Source of the DNA: Cocos nucifera
Taxonomy: Eukaryota > Streptophyta > Magnoliopsida > Arecales > Arecaceae
Assembly (NCBI GenBank): GCA_006176705.1
Contig: QRFJ01002303.1
Span: 1 to 64,000, forward strand
Direction: 5' to 3'
DNA length: 64,000 nt
The notes beneath the pieces are model-generated. The model was given only the letters and a program-made list of their open reading frames with translations. It was not told where the DNA came from and made no database searches. Shown piece by piece: positions 45,382 to 57,225 of the stretch. A program made the translations under genes and the position numbers. The first letter of the stretch is position 1. Each line of letters starts with the position of its first letter.

Positions 45382-45386
45382 ATAAT
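45382..45386. repeat. Target-site duplication right of F2-a
   Basis: ataat, partner of atagt at 17091-17095. Places both F2-a ends in one insertion into F1-a. Confidence 0.75.
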
Positions 45387-46583
45387 AACACCATTCATAA
45401 TGACATTGCAAAAAAAATTTTTATTGAAATTTCATAATTATCTTTGGTCAAAAGGCCTACAGAAATGACATTCAAAAAAATTCTAGGACAAAAGTGATAA
45501 TCACTAAGAATAATAGTATGAGACTCAAATACAAGTTTCAAGATTTTTAATGCTAGGACTTGAACTGATCTTCCATCTCCAATGTTTAGAAACCTCTTGC
45601 CTTGCTTGAATATCCTATTGACCTACAACCCCTGTAATAAATTACAAATATGGTAAGGGCTTCTGGTATCCAATATCCAGTCAGTTATGTCATAGATAGA
45701 AAAATTGCAAGGAGTTATCATATAAATTTCCATGCCCTCTTTTTCGACCTATTTGGGTTCAAGAAGAGAATGTACTGAGGATAATTTCTCTTTCAGTGCT
45801 CCTAATTCTTGCAAAAAAAGCATTCAACTTAACTCTTATTAGACTTTATCTTCTTGATTTAGCTCTGCACAGATGTTCCAGCCTGAACTTTCACCTTCTT
45901 GGACTTCTTCTTCTTGTTCTTTTTTTCTTTCTTAAAGGGTTGAGAATCAGAAGATGAACCTCCCACTAAGTTCACCGACTCCTTATGGAGCTGGTGATCA
46001 TTTTCAAAGTTCTGAAGTAATCCTAGTAACTCATGATAGTTAACTTCTGGCATTGTCATTCTATAATGAGTGAGAAATGGGAGATAAGACTTGGGTAGTG
46101 AGTTTAGTATTGTATCTTCCCCAGCTACTTATGCAAAGGAAAGCCGAGCTTACTCAAACACTCCATCAGCTCGATCATGTGCAGTACATGATCAGTGACT
46201 AAAGCTCCATCCCTCATCCTGGCATTGAAAATGGCATAACCAGTCTTGTGCCTTTCAGTGTCATTGGGTGTCCCAAAAGACTCCTTCAACACTTGAAGCA
46301 TGTCTTTTGGTTGAGTTGTCTTGAACCTGCAATTGAACTCGTGACTCGTAGCTGCCAACATAATACAGTGCACTATAGTTCGATCACTGATCCACTTCTG
46401 ATAAGTATCTCTGACTGACCCACGTGCATTTATAGCTGACTTCTCAGATGTTGGATGTATCAATATATACAAGATCCATTCATGCTCCAGGACAATCTTC
46501 AACTTATGATACCAGCTACCAAAGTTGGATACCACCAGCTTATCATTGTCTAACAATGATAGGAGCGAAAGAAAAGTGGCTAT
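45387..46583 (-). pseudogene. F1-a gag and protease start (ATG lost)
   Basis: Continuation of F1-a across F2-a. Gag would start at 46583, but the ATG is ATA and the splice-acceptor-like CAG before it is CAA. Blocks: SNFGSWYHKLKIVLEHEW, DTYQKWISDRTIVHCIMLA, LQVLKESFGTPNDTERHKT (46125-46556), then KLGFPLHK, a shift, NYHGLL-type NYHELLGLLQNFENDHQLHK and a Lys-rich tail (45859-46059). The zinc knuckle CFFCKN has stops near the Gly and Trp and Tyr for its last Cys. Protease reads ILDTRSPYHICNLLQGL: the active-site Gly is Arg. Confidence 0.9.
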
Positions 46584-46722
46584 ATTTGCACAAAGAAAAA
46601 CTAAAACCTAATTAGTAATTGATCTATTAAACTAAAGATTTGAACTTCAATCAAAAGATTCTCTTACTATTTTATTCAAATTGGTAGCCTCTACCTCCAA
46701 TTCAAAAAATTACCCCGATCCC
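46584..46722 (-). other. F1-a leader remnant
   Basis: Matches F1-b leader 32456-32593 in reverse; the rest of the leader, primer site and 5' LTR of F1-a are absent because F2-c LTR starts at 46723. Confidence 0.8.
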
Positions 46723-48944
46723 TATAGGAAAATCTATATTTTCCACCATAGGATCGTTCAGATCTGATTAGATTTATGGAGATATTTCAAAAATTTTTAA
46801 ATCAATCCTAATCAAATCTAAGAGTTTTCAGATCTGATCCTATAGATCTGATATTAAAATTAAATTAAATTTAAATTTGAGTTAATTTCATACCTTATTT
46901 GGTTAATTTGATTATCCTATCGATGATCTATTAAAGCTCGGAGGTCCTGAATGTAGCCATGCAAGTGCCTGGCCTCTATCAGAGTCCACTAAGATGGGAT
47001 CTAGATGCGATCTCCTTCTAAATTTGATTTTTAAAAATTAGATCTAAATCTGATTTCTAGAGCCTTCAAAATAGTCGATGAAGGTAGCACACTCATCTCA
47101 CGAACACATCGACTATCTTCCCGATCTTTGCGCCAACACTTGTTTCTTCCTCACTAGATTCACCCATCCTTTTAGGCATGGAGAGGAGAGAGAGAGGACC
47201 AGAGGGAGGCATGGAAGAGAGGAAGGATAGTCTTACGGCATGGTGGATGGGCATAATTATTAAACCCTAGGCATAGATAGGATTTAAATAGACCCTACTG
47301 CACCATGCAGTGCCACATCACTTCGGCCAATCAAATTGCTCGACTTAATTAGATCTTAATCTGATTAGTGGAGTGATGTCACCAGATCCAATTAGATTAG
47401 GGCCCTCTAAAATCCTCCATAGGTGGCACCATAGATGGATAGGCCCAAACACTTTGGCGTCCAAGAGTTTAAACCATCAAGCAACCCTAGAGTCCCATCT
47501 GTATGGGACTCCATCTCTTTTCTCCATGTGTGTGGAATCAAAGGGGGCGTGCACCCCAAGGAGATGTCCAAAGGGGCCCACACCCCTGCCCCTTCTTTCT
47601 TATATTGGGACATCTCATGTCCTTGCAGTGATAGGAAATGGCAGGTAGCGATATGAAATAGTAGGTGTTGTCTTATTTCCATCTGATGGATTAAGATAAT
47701 CCTTTTCTGATCTGAACAAGCTCTATTCAGATAAAGATAAATCCATACAATATTCTTAAATGAGTTCAAACCAATTTGGCTCAACCGAGATGAACCAAAA
47801 AAACTACAGAAGGAGAAAGTTACGCTCAATCATGTGCCAGCATGATTTTCTTGGACCTAATTAGATTTAATCCAAATCAATCAAACTAAGTTAGATCGAT
47901 TGATTACATCTAGACTCAAACCCTTATTTGTGTGATCTAATTAGGTTCAGTTTTCTATGATAATGAGACATGTCATGATCTTTATTATCGACATCATCAA
48001 AACACCTTTCGATGGATCAGAACTTTTTCGATTCATACAACTAGAATAATCGATCATCAAGATCATCCTAATTGCTTCCAAAATCTACCTGTGATATCTA
48101 GCAAAATTGAAAGAACCTCTTGGTACAGCTACTAGCATGATTAGGTTCTTCTATCTTGAGCCCCAACAGGATTAAGGTTAAGGTGAACTCATCAAACCTA
48201 ATATGCATCATATGAATTAATCATTCGATTCGAGTTTGATGTAAAATCTTAATAGAAACTCTTTCTATCATCTTCACACTGCCATGGTCATGGGCTTATG
48301 GACTCAATTTCATGATCATCGTAGGGCTGGTCATCATCTACCGAGGTAGATAGATCTCCTATTGGTGCAATCCAATTCCTACAATGAATATGCTATAGCC
48401 AACATACACCTCATGATTCTGAATGGCTAGAAGATCGAGTTATGGTATAGTCAAACTATAACGCCCTCAAGTTGAACTGTCGATGCACCTCAGGTCAAAT
48501 AACCAGATACACTCCAATATCGAGCCAGTCATCGATGAGAAGGTAGACTCCCTTATGACTGCTCGAGGTAGTCACGCTTAGTGCCCTCATTCCCTAACGA
48601 GTACCTATACTCTCACTCTAGTATCTTCACATCATAGACTTAAGACTCATTTATCTTAAGAAAGCGATCATACACCTACCTTACAGATCGATCACCATCC
48701 TTATGATGATCCTATAGTCAAGAGCAATTTATGAATTAATTATGAAAATTCATGTCTTAAATTTTCAACTATTGAAAATATGAATTCTTATTATCATTAA
48801 CTCAAAGGATGTATCACAGACACTTTGAATACATAATGTGATAGAAAATAATCTTTTTATTAATTTATATCAAAATTATAGAATTACCCCTAGAAGTGTA
48901 TTACAAGTGTTAGCCAATCTAGCTTCTAGTGCACACATCTAATA
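46723..48944 (-). repeat. F2-c 3' LTR (about 2222 bp)
   Basis: Minus-strand F2 LTR; outer left end degenerated (TATAGG for TGAAGG), right end TCTAATA at 48944 beside the polypurine tract. U3 hairpin at 47490-47511; TATA-like CTATTTAAAT on the complement near 47284. It is a variant of F2: U3 differs from F2-a and F2-b. Confidence 0.87.
47490..47511. repeat. F2-c LTR U3 hairpin (perfect)
   Basis: GAGTCCCAT / ATGGGACTC, 9-bp stem, loop CTGT, about 200 bp upstream of the TATA-like site. Confidence 0.85.
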
Positions 48945-49740
48945 AACTTCCACTTGATCTAAAGCCAATTGGTAACAAATCTAAGTCCCATCTTTTCTAA
49001 GTGGGCTTTGATCTTCTGCTGGCTCAGTGGCTTTATTAGTTAGTCAGCCACATTGTCTGCGATGTCGACTCTCTTGACCTCGATATATCCCTTCTAGAGG
49101 TAATCATGGATCAGGTAAAATTGCTGCTTGATGTGCTTGGATTTCTCATGAGACCTCAGCTCCTTAGCAAGAGCTATGGTGCCATTGTTGTTGCAGTACA
49201 GAGGGACGGTATTTGATGGCATCACTCCAAGCTCTATGATGAATTTCTTATACCAAAATGCCTTCTTTGCAGCTTTTGATGCAGCGATGTATTCTGCTTT
49301 TATGGTGAAGTCTACTATCACTGTCTGCTTGGAGCTCTTCCAACTAGCATCATCATCATTGCATACAAACAACTTTCAGATGTTGACTTTCAATTATCTA
49401 TATTGGACATAAAGTCGAGTCTGTATACACCTGGTGCTAGAGTTTTCTATTATCAAAGACTAGAAACATATCCTTAGTCCCTCTCAAGTGTTTAAGGATA
49501 CACTTCATAGAAGTCTAGTGCTCTTTTCCTGGATTTGACTGATACCTGCTCGTGATACTCAAAGTATGGACAATATCAGGTCGCGTACACAGCATGGCAT
49601 ACATTAGGCTCTCTATTATCGAAGCATAAGGAATCTTGTTCATGTATTAAATCTCCTCAGGTGTGCTAGGGCACATCTTCTCTGAGAGATGAATGCTATA
49701 TCTAAAGGGTACTAGACCCCTTTCGGAGTTTTCCATACCA
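48945..49740 (-). pseudogene. F2-c RNase H (catalytic Asp lost)
   Basis: SWKSSKQTVIVDFTIKAEYI keeps the Glu; VPLYCNNNGTIALAKELRSH has Asn for the catalytic Asp; KHIKQQFYLIHDYL follows (49094-49372). Upstream, RT-tail motifs (CTRPDI-like, SRYQSNPGKE-like) are in broken frames up to 49740. The polypurine tract is degenerate (complement AAGTGGAAGT at 48945-48954). Confidence 0.87.
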
Positions 49741-50640
49741 AACCTCTTTAGCACCTCCTCTATGTACATTTTTTATGAAAGTCCTAGCATCCTATTCGGT
49801 CTATCTCTATAGACCTTAATTCCTAGAATAAGGATGCTTCTCCTAGGTCTTTCATAGAAAACTCTTTAGACAACCACATTTTGACTATGGTTAGGATGCT
49901 TCTCCTAGGTCTTTCATAGAGAACACTTTAGACAACCATATTTTGACCATGGTCAACATGGAAATATTATTTCCAATTAGGAGGATGTTATCCACATACA
50001 GGACGAGGAAGACAACAGTGCTCCCATCGAACTTTTTGAATACACATGGCTCCTCCTCATTTTTAATGAAACCAAATGATTTGATCATATCATTGAAATG
50101 AGTATTCTAGCTCTGAGATGCTTGCTTAAGACCATATATGGACCTTTGTAGCTTACATACCTTGTGATCATCATTACTAGATGTGAATCCAAGCGGTTAA
50201 TCCATATAGATAACTTCTTCAAGATATCCATTTAAGAATGCCATTTTCATGTCCATCTGCCATATTTCATAATCAAATTATGCTGCAATAGCAAGCAATA
50301 TGTGGATGAATTTAAGCATTGCTACAAGTGAAAAGGTATCCAATAGTCAATGCCTTTGTGCTAACTATACCCTTTTGCTACGAGCCTTGCTTTGAATGTC
50401 TCTATATTTCCATCGGTACCTATCTTTCTCTTGAAGATCCATTTACACCCAATAGCTATAATGCCTTTAGGTGGATCTACCAAGTTCCAGACTTGGTTCG
50501 AGCGCATTGAGCCAATCCCTTACTTCATTACCTCTAACTATTTTTCAGAGTTGATATCTAATATCGCTTTATCATAGGTTTTGGGATCATCACCATGAAC
50601 CCTATTTTTCATGAGAAATATTTTCTCTACATCCTAAGAA
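49741..50640 (-). pseudogene. F2-c reverse transcriptase (YVDN, tandem duplication)
   Basis: From the high side: linker, QVWNLVDPPKGIIAIGCKW-like block near 50400-50500, then MDMKMAFLNGYLEEVI-like block near 50200-50260, SQSFGFIKNEEEPCVFKK, VVFLVLYVDNILLIGN (YVDN at 49987-49998 for YVDD, last Asp to Asn), MVKIWLSKVFSMKDLGEAS. The last block is then repeated because 62 bp are duplicated in tandem (49831-49954), shifting the frame. Multiple stops elsewhere. Confidence 0.88.
49831..49954. repeat. 62-bp direct tandem duplication in F2-c RT
   Basis: Two units, 49831-49892 and 49893-49954, each AGGATGCTTCTCCTAGGTCT... to GACYATGGTY; they differ at about six positions. F2-b and F2-d have a single unit. 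62 is not a multiple of three. Confidence 0.92.
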
Positions 50641-51800
50641 ATAGTATCTAAGTACCTTTCAAGAGCATGAAAAATTCTAATTGATTTTTGACATGGAGGA
50701 GGTAGTGTTTGGACTGGCTTAAACTGATTGGGTTCCTCAGGTTTCTTCTTAGCTCGTTACTCATTGGAGACCTTCTCCTCAAGCCTTATCTATCTTTTCA
50801 TGCCACCATCTTGAATAAACTATTTTTCAAAAAAAATCGCATGTCGACTCACAATCACATTATAATCTTTTGAAAGATAAAAAGTAATATCCTAATGGCT
50901 CATTAGGATATCCTATAAACCGAGATCTAAAGGATCTAGACTCTAATTTGCCCACCTGTTGTCTCTTGACATGGGTCGGACAACCCCAAATTCTGAGATG
51001 ACTTAGACTTGGTTTCTTATCATACCATATCTAATACGGTGTAGTAGGAACGATTTTAGAGAAAATCCTATTCAGTAAATATATTGCTATGTCTCCAAAA
51101 AAAATTAGGAATGTCCATGAAGCTCATCATGGATCAGACTATATCTAATTAGATTTGATTTTTCTATTATAAAATCTCATTAAGCTGAGGCATTCCAGGT
51201 GGAGTCTATTGTAAGACTATGCCATTATCTTTGAGATAGTCCAGGAATTTCTGACTAAGGTATTTATCTTGTCAATCTAATTAAAGAGCCTTAATGAGCT
51301 TTTCTATTTATTTTTCAACTTTGAGTCTGAATTAATTGAACTTTTCAAAGGCTTCAGACTTATGTTGCATCAAATACACATATCCATACCAAGATAAATT
51401 ATCGATAAAGATGATGAAGTAGACATAATTACCTCCGGCCGGCACGTCAAATGGGTCGCATACATCTATGTGCACCAGGGCAAGTAGGTATGTGGCCCTT
51501 TCCCGTGTTCTATAAAAGAAAGTTGGTCATTTTGCCATGAAAGCATGATTCATAAATCGGATGTGACTCGAAAGTCAATGGATTCAATAGCCCAAATTTC
51601 TTCAATTTGTTAACCCTATCTTCAGCTATATGACATAGCATAAGGTGCCAAAGATACCTATCATTTAGACTACTCTTGGGTCGCTTTGATCCTATGGCAT
51701 TCATGTTTTGCTCGATATTAAAAATAGAAACATCAATATGTAACTGATAAAAACCATTTATAAGGAAACCACTTATAATTTTATTTCTTTCAAAAAGAAT
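50641..51800 (-). pseudogene. F2-c integrase (broken)
   Basis: NDRYLWHLMLCHIAEDRVNK, FESHPIYESCFHGKMTNF at 51510-51704 (zinc module with one Cys to Tyr and the Gly-His before HIAED as Cys-His). VHIDVCDPFDV near 51470 has the first Asp; GYVYLMQHKS near 51370; the NRTLLD-like core near 51150; SHLRIWGCPTHVKRQQVGK near 50950-51010; SGYPNEPLGYYFLS-like block near 50890. Stops throughout. Confidence 0.85.
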
Positions 51801-52960
51801 ATTATAATGGTCCTTAAGAAAACTAATTAACGTAGCTTTTCTGTGCTAAATAAGAAATAGAAATTAAATTTTTGCTTGCTGCAGGCACATAAAAATAGTC
51901 TCTAAGTACTAAATCTAATCCTGATGATAGTCAATGAGAGTAGGTTCCCACGATCATAGCAGTAATTCTTGCTCTATTTTTAATACGCAGAATCATCTGA
52001 CCATCCCTCAGCCTCCTGCTCTCCTAAAAAATCTACATAGAAATATGCAGATGAGCACTAGAATTAGAGTCAAGCACCCAACTAGATGCAAACAAAACTG
52101 TTAGATTAGATTCAATTATGAGCATACCTTTAGAAGGACCTATCTCCATCTTATTCTTTAGGCTAGCCAAGTATAAAGGATAGTTCAAATTTCAATGGCC
52201 ATCGGTGTTACAATGGAAACATTTTCTTTGTTTGTATCCTTCTTCTTTGGCTCTCTCTTCTTCTTCTTCCCTCCATATCTTCTGCTTCTTCATAGACTTC
52301 TTCTTCTTTCCAAAATTTTTTTTTTGGAGGAAGTCCACTCCACAGTAAGCACTAAGCCCTTTGAACCTTTCAAAGAAAGCTCAGCGGTAACCAGCATGTT
52401 CATTAATTTAGCTAAAGTACATTGTAGGTTATGCATATGGAAGTTCATGATGAACTGTCCATATGTATCAGTCAAGGACTGTGAAATTACATCAATTTGC
52501 AAGTTTCTATCTAGCTTACCATCGAGCTTCTAAAGCTCTTCTAAGTCCTTGATCATTATCAGACAATGATCTTGGACCGACTGTCCATCACGCATTTCAG
52601 TCTTAAAAAGTTTCTAGTGACTTGATACTTGGCTACGCAACTCTCTTCACCAAACAACTCTTGTAGGTGAGCCAACATTTGGCGAGCAGTCTTGATGTCC
52701 TCATGTTGGTGCTAAAGCACATTAGACATCAAGCTCAATATGTAGTTCCTAGCTTTATTATCTTCGTCCATCCACTTTTCCTGAGATGCTCTCTATTCGG
52801 TAGATGGATGGGCTGGTAAGGATGGGGGGTTTTGGTCCAATACATGAGTCAGCTTTTCAAAAATCAAAATAATTTTGTAGTTTTGGAGCCAATCCTTGTA
52901 AGTGGGTCTGATCAATCTGTAGGTATCCAGGATACGGGCTAGTGGGTTGGACGTAGACAT
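51801..52960 (-). pseudogene. F2-c gag and protease (broken)
   Basis: Gag starts at the ATG 52960-52958 (MSTSNPLARILDTYRLIRP), HVLDQNPPSLPAHPSTE; after frameshifts, VISQSLTDTYGQFIMNFHMH and LMNMLVTAELSLKGSKGL (52290-52502). Zinc knuckle near 52190: CFHCNTDGH, then stop for Trp and Tyr for the last Cys. Protease near 52063-52071 reads WVLDSNSSAH: the Gly of DSG is Asn. Then 51800-52000 has the VLRDYFYVPAASKNLIS-like block. Confidence 0.88.
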
Positions 52961-54450
52961 TTTTCTATAGAGAGTCAAAGTTTTTAGTTAGATTTTATAA
53001 TTAGACTTAATCAATTTATTTAAAAATTTTATTTTTAAATAAATTAGGCTTCAACTATTTTTTCGGATCCCTATGCTTCTTTGGTAGAGATGCAATAATT
53101 TTTGTGATCATTGATTCCTAGTGGATGGTGTGGTCCCATCGACTGGCTCATCACCTCACCTAACAATTATTGATGATGAGTCAATCGATGAGTGGACAAC
53201 TTTTGTCAAATAATTCTCTAATCATGGTGCATCCAAATCTGATCTCTAATTCATGAAGCTCACCATGTTCGAAATATTGCTCCACTACTTAGTTAAGTCA
53301 GATCCAGCATTTGCATAAACTGAATTTCTGATTGAATCCCTTACCGTATCCAAAATATTGAGCCCAATCCATCCTTCAGCTCATAGCATCCAATGCCTAA
53401 TAGACATGGTTGCATCCTTTTGGTGCAACTGAACCACTGTAACCAGTCAAGAATAATCAACCCCAAGAACGGCCTACACATCTATAATGGTAGAAGACCT
53501 ATGACTTAATTTTTTTTTGGAAGATTTAATTTTGGTCTCTTTATACTTGACTTGACTCAGTTATAACAATTATGACTAACCTAGTGGTATGGGTTTGCTC
53601 GAATTATTAGCCACCTCAAATCAGAACTAGGTCGATCCGAATGGCCAGGTAAGTGAGATCGGTGGAAGGAATATACCATTAATTGACAAGAACGCATTTA
53701 GGTCGAGTAGCTCTCTATTAAAATTCAGTCAGTCATATTTGCCAAACTTATCTTGAATACCAAATTATCGAACCAGTATCAATCGGGTTAGCCTACAATC
53801 TAGGCTCTAACCATGAAGCCAAATTAGATCTTGACTTGGTTGACCACATGTTACCATGAGTCGACCTTGACCCAGACTTAATCCTATTGGACTGGTCAAT
53901 TCTATGCACTCTTGGTCCCATCTAACCAACTCTTGATTCAGTTTGATCAATCGCTAGACCTAATTGAGCTACCCAAGCTCGAATCCAAATTTATGAAGAT
54001 GTCTTAGATCTAAAAATTTATAACTTTTAGATCTAACTAGTTTCATAATCTTAATTCTTAATTAAGTTTGGATTCATAAATAGAAACATGCCAAAAATCC
54101 TAGGATTTTAGGATCTAGGATTTTGCAAAAAAGTAAATTTTTGATTTTTGATTAAGAACAAATACACAGCACCCCTATACACCATAAGAGCACCCCATCG
54201 AATGAATAGTGAGGGCCTTTAAATCCTTTTTACTCTTATGATCAGACGGTCAAAGAGAATGCCTTAATCAAAAATAAATACCACACTACAAAATAATAAG
54301 ATCTATAACATATATCATATATAAAATCATAGATCTAAACATGCATGTTCTGTATATATCTCATGTATCATTAATGAAATTATAAATGCATGCTTTTAGA
54401 TCTGATATATCACATATTAATTCTAAAAAATAAAATTTAAATTAATCTTA
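52961..54450 (-). other. F2-c leader, truncated
   Basis: Homologous to F2-a/F2-b leaders from the gag side up to about C-rich block LTR-distal 430 bp, which are missing with primer site and 5' LTR. Acceptor-like CTCTCTATAG stands before the ATG; the donor has decayed to AAG|ATAAGT (near 53748). Hairpin at 53409-53429. At about 54450 sequence switches to F2-d pol in the other orientation. Confidence 0.8.
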
Positions 54451-55420
54451 AATTGCAAGTGGTTTTCTCATTAACGGTCTCTATCAGTTACATATTGATG
54501 TATCTATCTTTAATATCAAGCAAAATATGAATGCCGTAAAATGACCCAGGGATAGTCCAAATGATAGGTATCTATGGAACCTAAGGCTAGGTCATATAGC
54601 AGAAGATAGGGTTAATAAATTGAAGAAAATTGGACTAGTGACTCTATTGACTTTCGAGTCATATCCAATTTATGAATCATGTCTTCATGGCAAAATGACT
54701 AAGCTTTCTTTTGTAGGACATGGGGAAAGGGCCATGGATCTACCTACCCTAGTACATACTGATGTGTGCGGCTTATTTGATGTGTCGGCTAGAGGCAACT
54801 TTGATTACTTCATAACCTTTATCGATGATTTATCTTGGTATGGTACGTGTATCTTATGAGACACAAGTTTGAAGCCTTTGAAAAGTTCAAAAAATTTGAC
54901 ATAAAGTCGAAAAGCAAACTAGAAAAACTATTAAGGTTCTTTGATCAGATCAAGGAGGTGAATACCTTAGTCGGAAATTCCTAGACTATCTCAAGCAAAA
55001 TGGCATAATCTCTCAATGGACTCCACCTGGAATACCTCAACTCAATGAAATTTCAGAATCGAGAAACCATACCTTATTAGATATGGTCCGATCCATGATG
55101 AACTTCATAGACCTCCCTAATTTTTTTTGAAGGCATAGTTTGTTAACTACTATATATTTACTGAATAGGGTTTCCTCTAAAACTGTTCCTACCACACCGT
55201 ATGAGATATGACATGGTAAGAAACCAAGTTTGAGTCATCTCAGAATTTGTGATTGTCCGGCTCATGTCAAAAGACAACAAGCGGGCAAGTTAGACTATAG
55301 GATCATTAGAGCTCGATTTATAGGATATCCTAAAGACTCTTTAGGATATTATTTCTATATTTCAGAAGACCACAATATGATTGTGAGTCGGCATGCCATT
55401 TTTTTTGAAAAATAGATTTT
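54451..55420 (+). pseudogene. F2-d protease end and integrase (5'-truncated, broken)
   Basis: Begins in the ...IASGFLINGLYQLHIDV... protease-integrase linker, so gag, most of protease, leader and 5' LTR are absent. RYLWNLRLGHIAEDRVNKLK, IYESCLHGKMTKLSF, LVHTDVCGLFDVS (Asp), then a shift near 54840; VL-DQIKEVNTLVG, TPQLNEISESRNHTLL-like core with frameshifts; SHLRICDCPAHVKRQQAGK, FIGYPKDSLGYYFYISED to a stop at 55413. Confidence 0.88.
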
Positions 55421-55493
55421 TCAAGATAGGGGCATTGGAAAGCAGATCAAGCTAAAGGAGAAAGTCTCTCAAGAGTAATTAGCTAAGGACCCC

Positions 55494-56830
55494 ATGGAAC
55501 CAAATCAAGTTGAGCCAATACAATCATTACCTCCTCCACCTCGTAGATCGAAAAAGATTTTTCATTCTCCTGAGAGGTACTTGGGTACTATTTTAGATGA
55601 AGTAGAGGAAATGTTCCTCATAGGTAATGGAGTTCATGATGATCCCAAAATCTATGATGAGGCAATATCGGATATCAACTTTGAAAAGTAGTTAGAGGCA
55701 ATGAAGTCAAAAATTGACTTGATGCACTCAAACCAGGTCTGGACCTTGGTAGATCCACCGAAAGGTATAGTACCTATTGGATGTAAATGGATTTACAAGA
55801 GAAAGATTGGTGTAGATGGGAATATGGAGACATTCAAAGCTAGATTAGTGGCAAAAAATTTTTGTCAGTGCGAGGCATTGACTATCAGGATACCTTTTCG
55901 TCAGTAGCTATGCTAAAATCCATCAACACATTGCTTGCTGTTGCAGCTTATTTTGATTATGAAATATGGCAAACAGATGTGAAAATGGCATTCCTAAATG
56001 GATATCTTGAGGAAGATAGCTATATGGAACAACCACTAGGCTTCACATCTAGTGATGCTAATCACAAAGTATGCAAGCTACAAAGGTCCATATAAGGACT
56101 TAAGCAAGCATCTCGAAGCTAGAATACTCGTCTTAATGATGTGAACAAATTATTTGGTTTCATCAAAACTGAGGAGGAACCATGTATTTTCAAAAAGGTC
56201 AGTGGAAGCGCTGTTGTCTTCCTCGTACTCTACGTGGGTGATATCCTCCTTATTGGGAATGATATTCCCATGTTGACCATAGTCAAAATGTGGTTATCTA
56301 AGGAATTCTCCATGAAAGACCTAGGAGAAGCATCCTTCATTCTAGGAATTAAAGTATATAGAGATAGACCGAACAAGATGCTAGGTCTTTCATAGAAGAT
56401 GTACATAGAGGAAGTGCTAAAAAGGTTTAGCATGAAAAACTCCAAGAGGGGATTAGTATCCTTCAGACATGGCATTTATCTCTCGAAGAAAATGTGTCCC
56501 AACACACCTAAGGAGATTGAACACATGAGCAAGATCCCTTATGCTTCAGTAATAGGGAGCCTCATGTATGCCATGTTATGTACACGACCTAATATAGCCC
56601 ATGCTATGAGTGTCACGAGCAGATATTAGTCAAATCCAGGTGAAGAATACTAGACTTCTGTGAGATGTATCCTTAAGTACTTTAGAAGAACTGAGGATAT
56701 GTTGTTGTTTTTTGGTAATGGAGAACTCCAAGTCTGGGGGTATACAAACTCAAATTTTATGTCCGATATTGATGATCAAAAGTCGACATTTGGAAGTCTG
56801 TTTGTGTGTAATGGTGGTGCTGTTAGTTGG
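55494..56830 (+). pseudogene. F2-d reverse transcriptase (YVGD, stops)
   Basis: PPPPRRSKKIFHSPERYLG, then stop for Trp at SDINFEK*LEAM, NQVWTLVDPPKGIVPIGCKW, RLVAKNFCQCE and a one-base shift, GIDYQDTFSSVAMLKS, IWQTDVKMAFLNGYLEEDS (first Asp), FLVLYVGDILLIGND (56231-56242), in which the first catalytic Asp of YVDD is Gly. SMKDLGEASFILGIKVYRD, stop for Gln after MLGLS, YASVIGSLMYAMLCTRPNI, SRY stop. Confidence 0.92.
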
Positions 56831-57225
56831 AAGAGTTTCAAGTAGACAGTGATAGTAGATTCCACCATGGAAGCAGAGTACATCGCTGCATCAGAAGCTA
56901 TGAAGGAGGCATTCTGGTGCAAGAAGTTTACTGTAGAGATCAAAGTAATGCCATCGGATTCCATTCCTCTATACTATGACAACAATGGCGCCATAGCCCT
57001 TGCTAAGGAGCCAAGGTCTCACCAGAAATTCAAGCACATCGAGCGGCGATATTATCTCATCGACATTTACCTCGAGAGAGGTTATGTTGAGGTCAAGAGA
57101 GTCAACTCTACATACAATGTGGTAGACCCACTAACAAAGCCATTGGGCTAGTAGAAGATCGAAACCTATCTTGAGAAGATGGGACTTAGATTTGTAGCCA
57201 ATTGGCTTTAGGTCAAGTGGGAGTT
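56640..57225 (+). pseudogene. F2-d RNase H and polypurine tract
   Basis: LKYFRRTEDMLLFFGNGEL, GYTNSNFMSDIDDQKST (the usual TDSDF Asp is Asn), LFVCNGGAVSWKSFK stop, then open from 56849: VDSTMEAEYIAASEAMKEAF (Glu), IPLYYDNNGAIALAKEPRSH (Asp kept, Cys to Tyr), KRVNSTYNVVDPLTKPLG. It keeps the 196 bp deleted from F2-b. Polypurine tract AAGTGGGAGTT ends at 57225. Confidence 0.92.

Noticed and set aside
47373..47829. Overlapping frames on both strands of up to 140 codons in the F2-c LTR
   Set aside because: Inside an LTR, not preserved in F2-a, F2-b or F2-d; GC-rich U3 gives few stops by chance.
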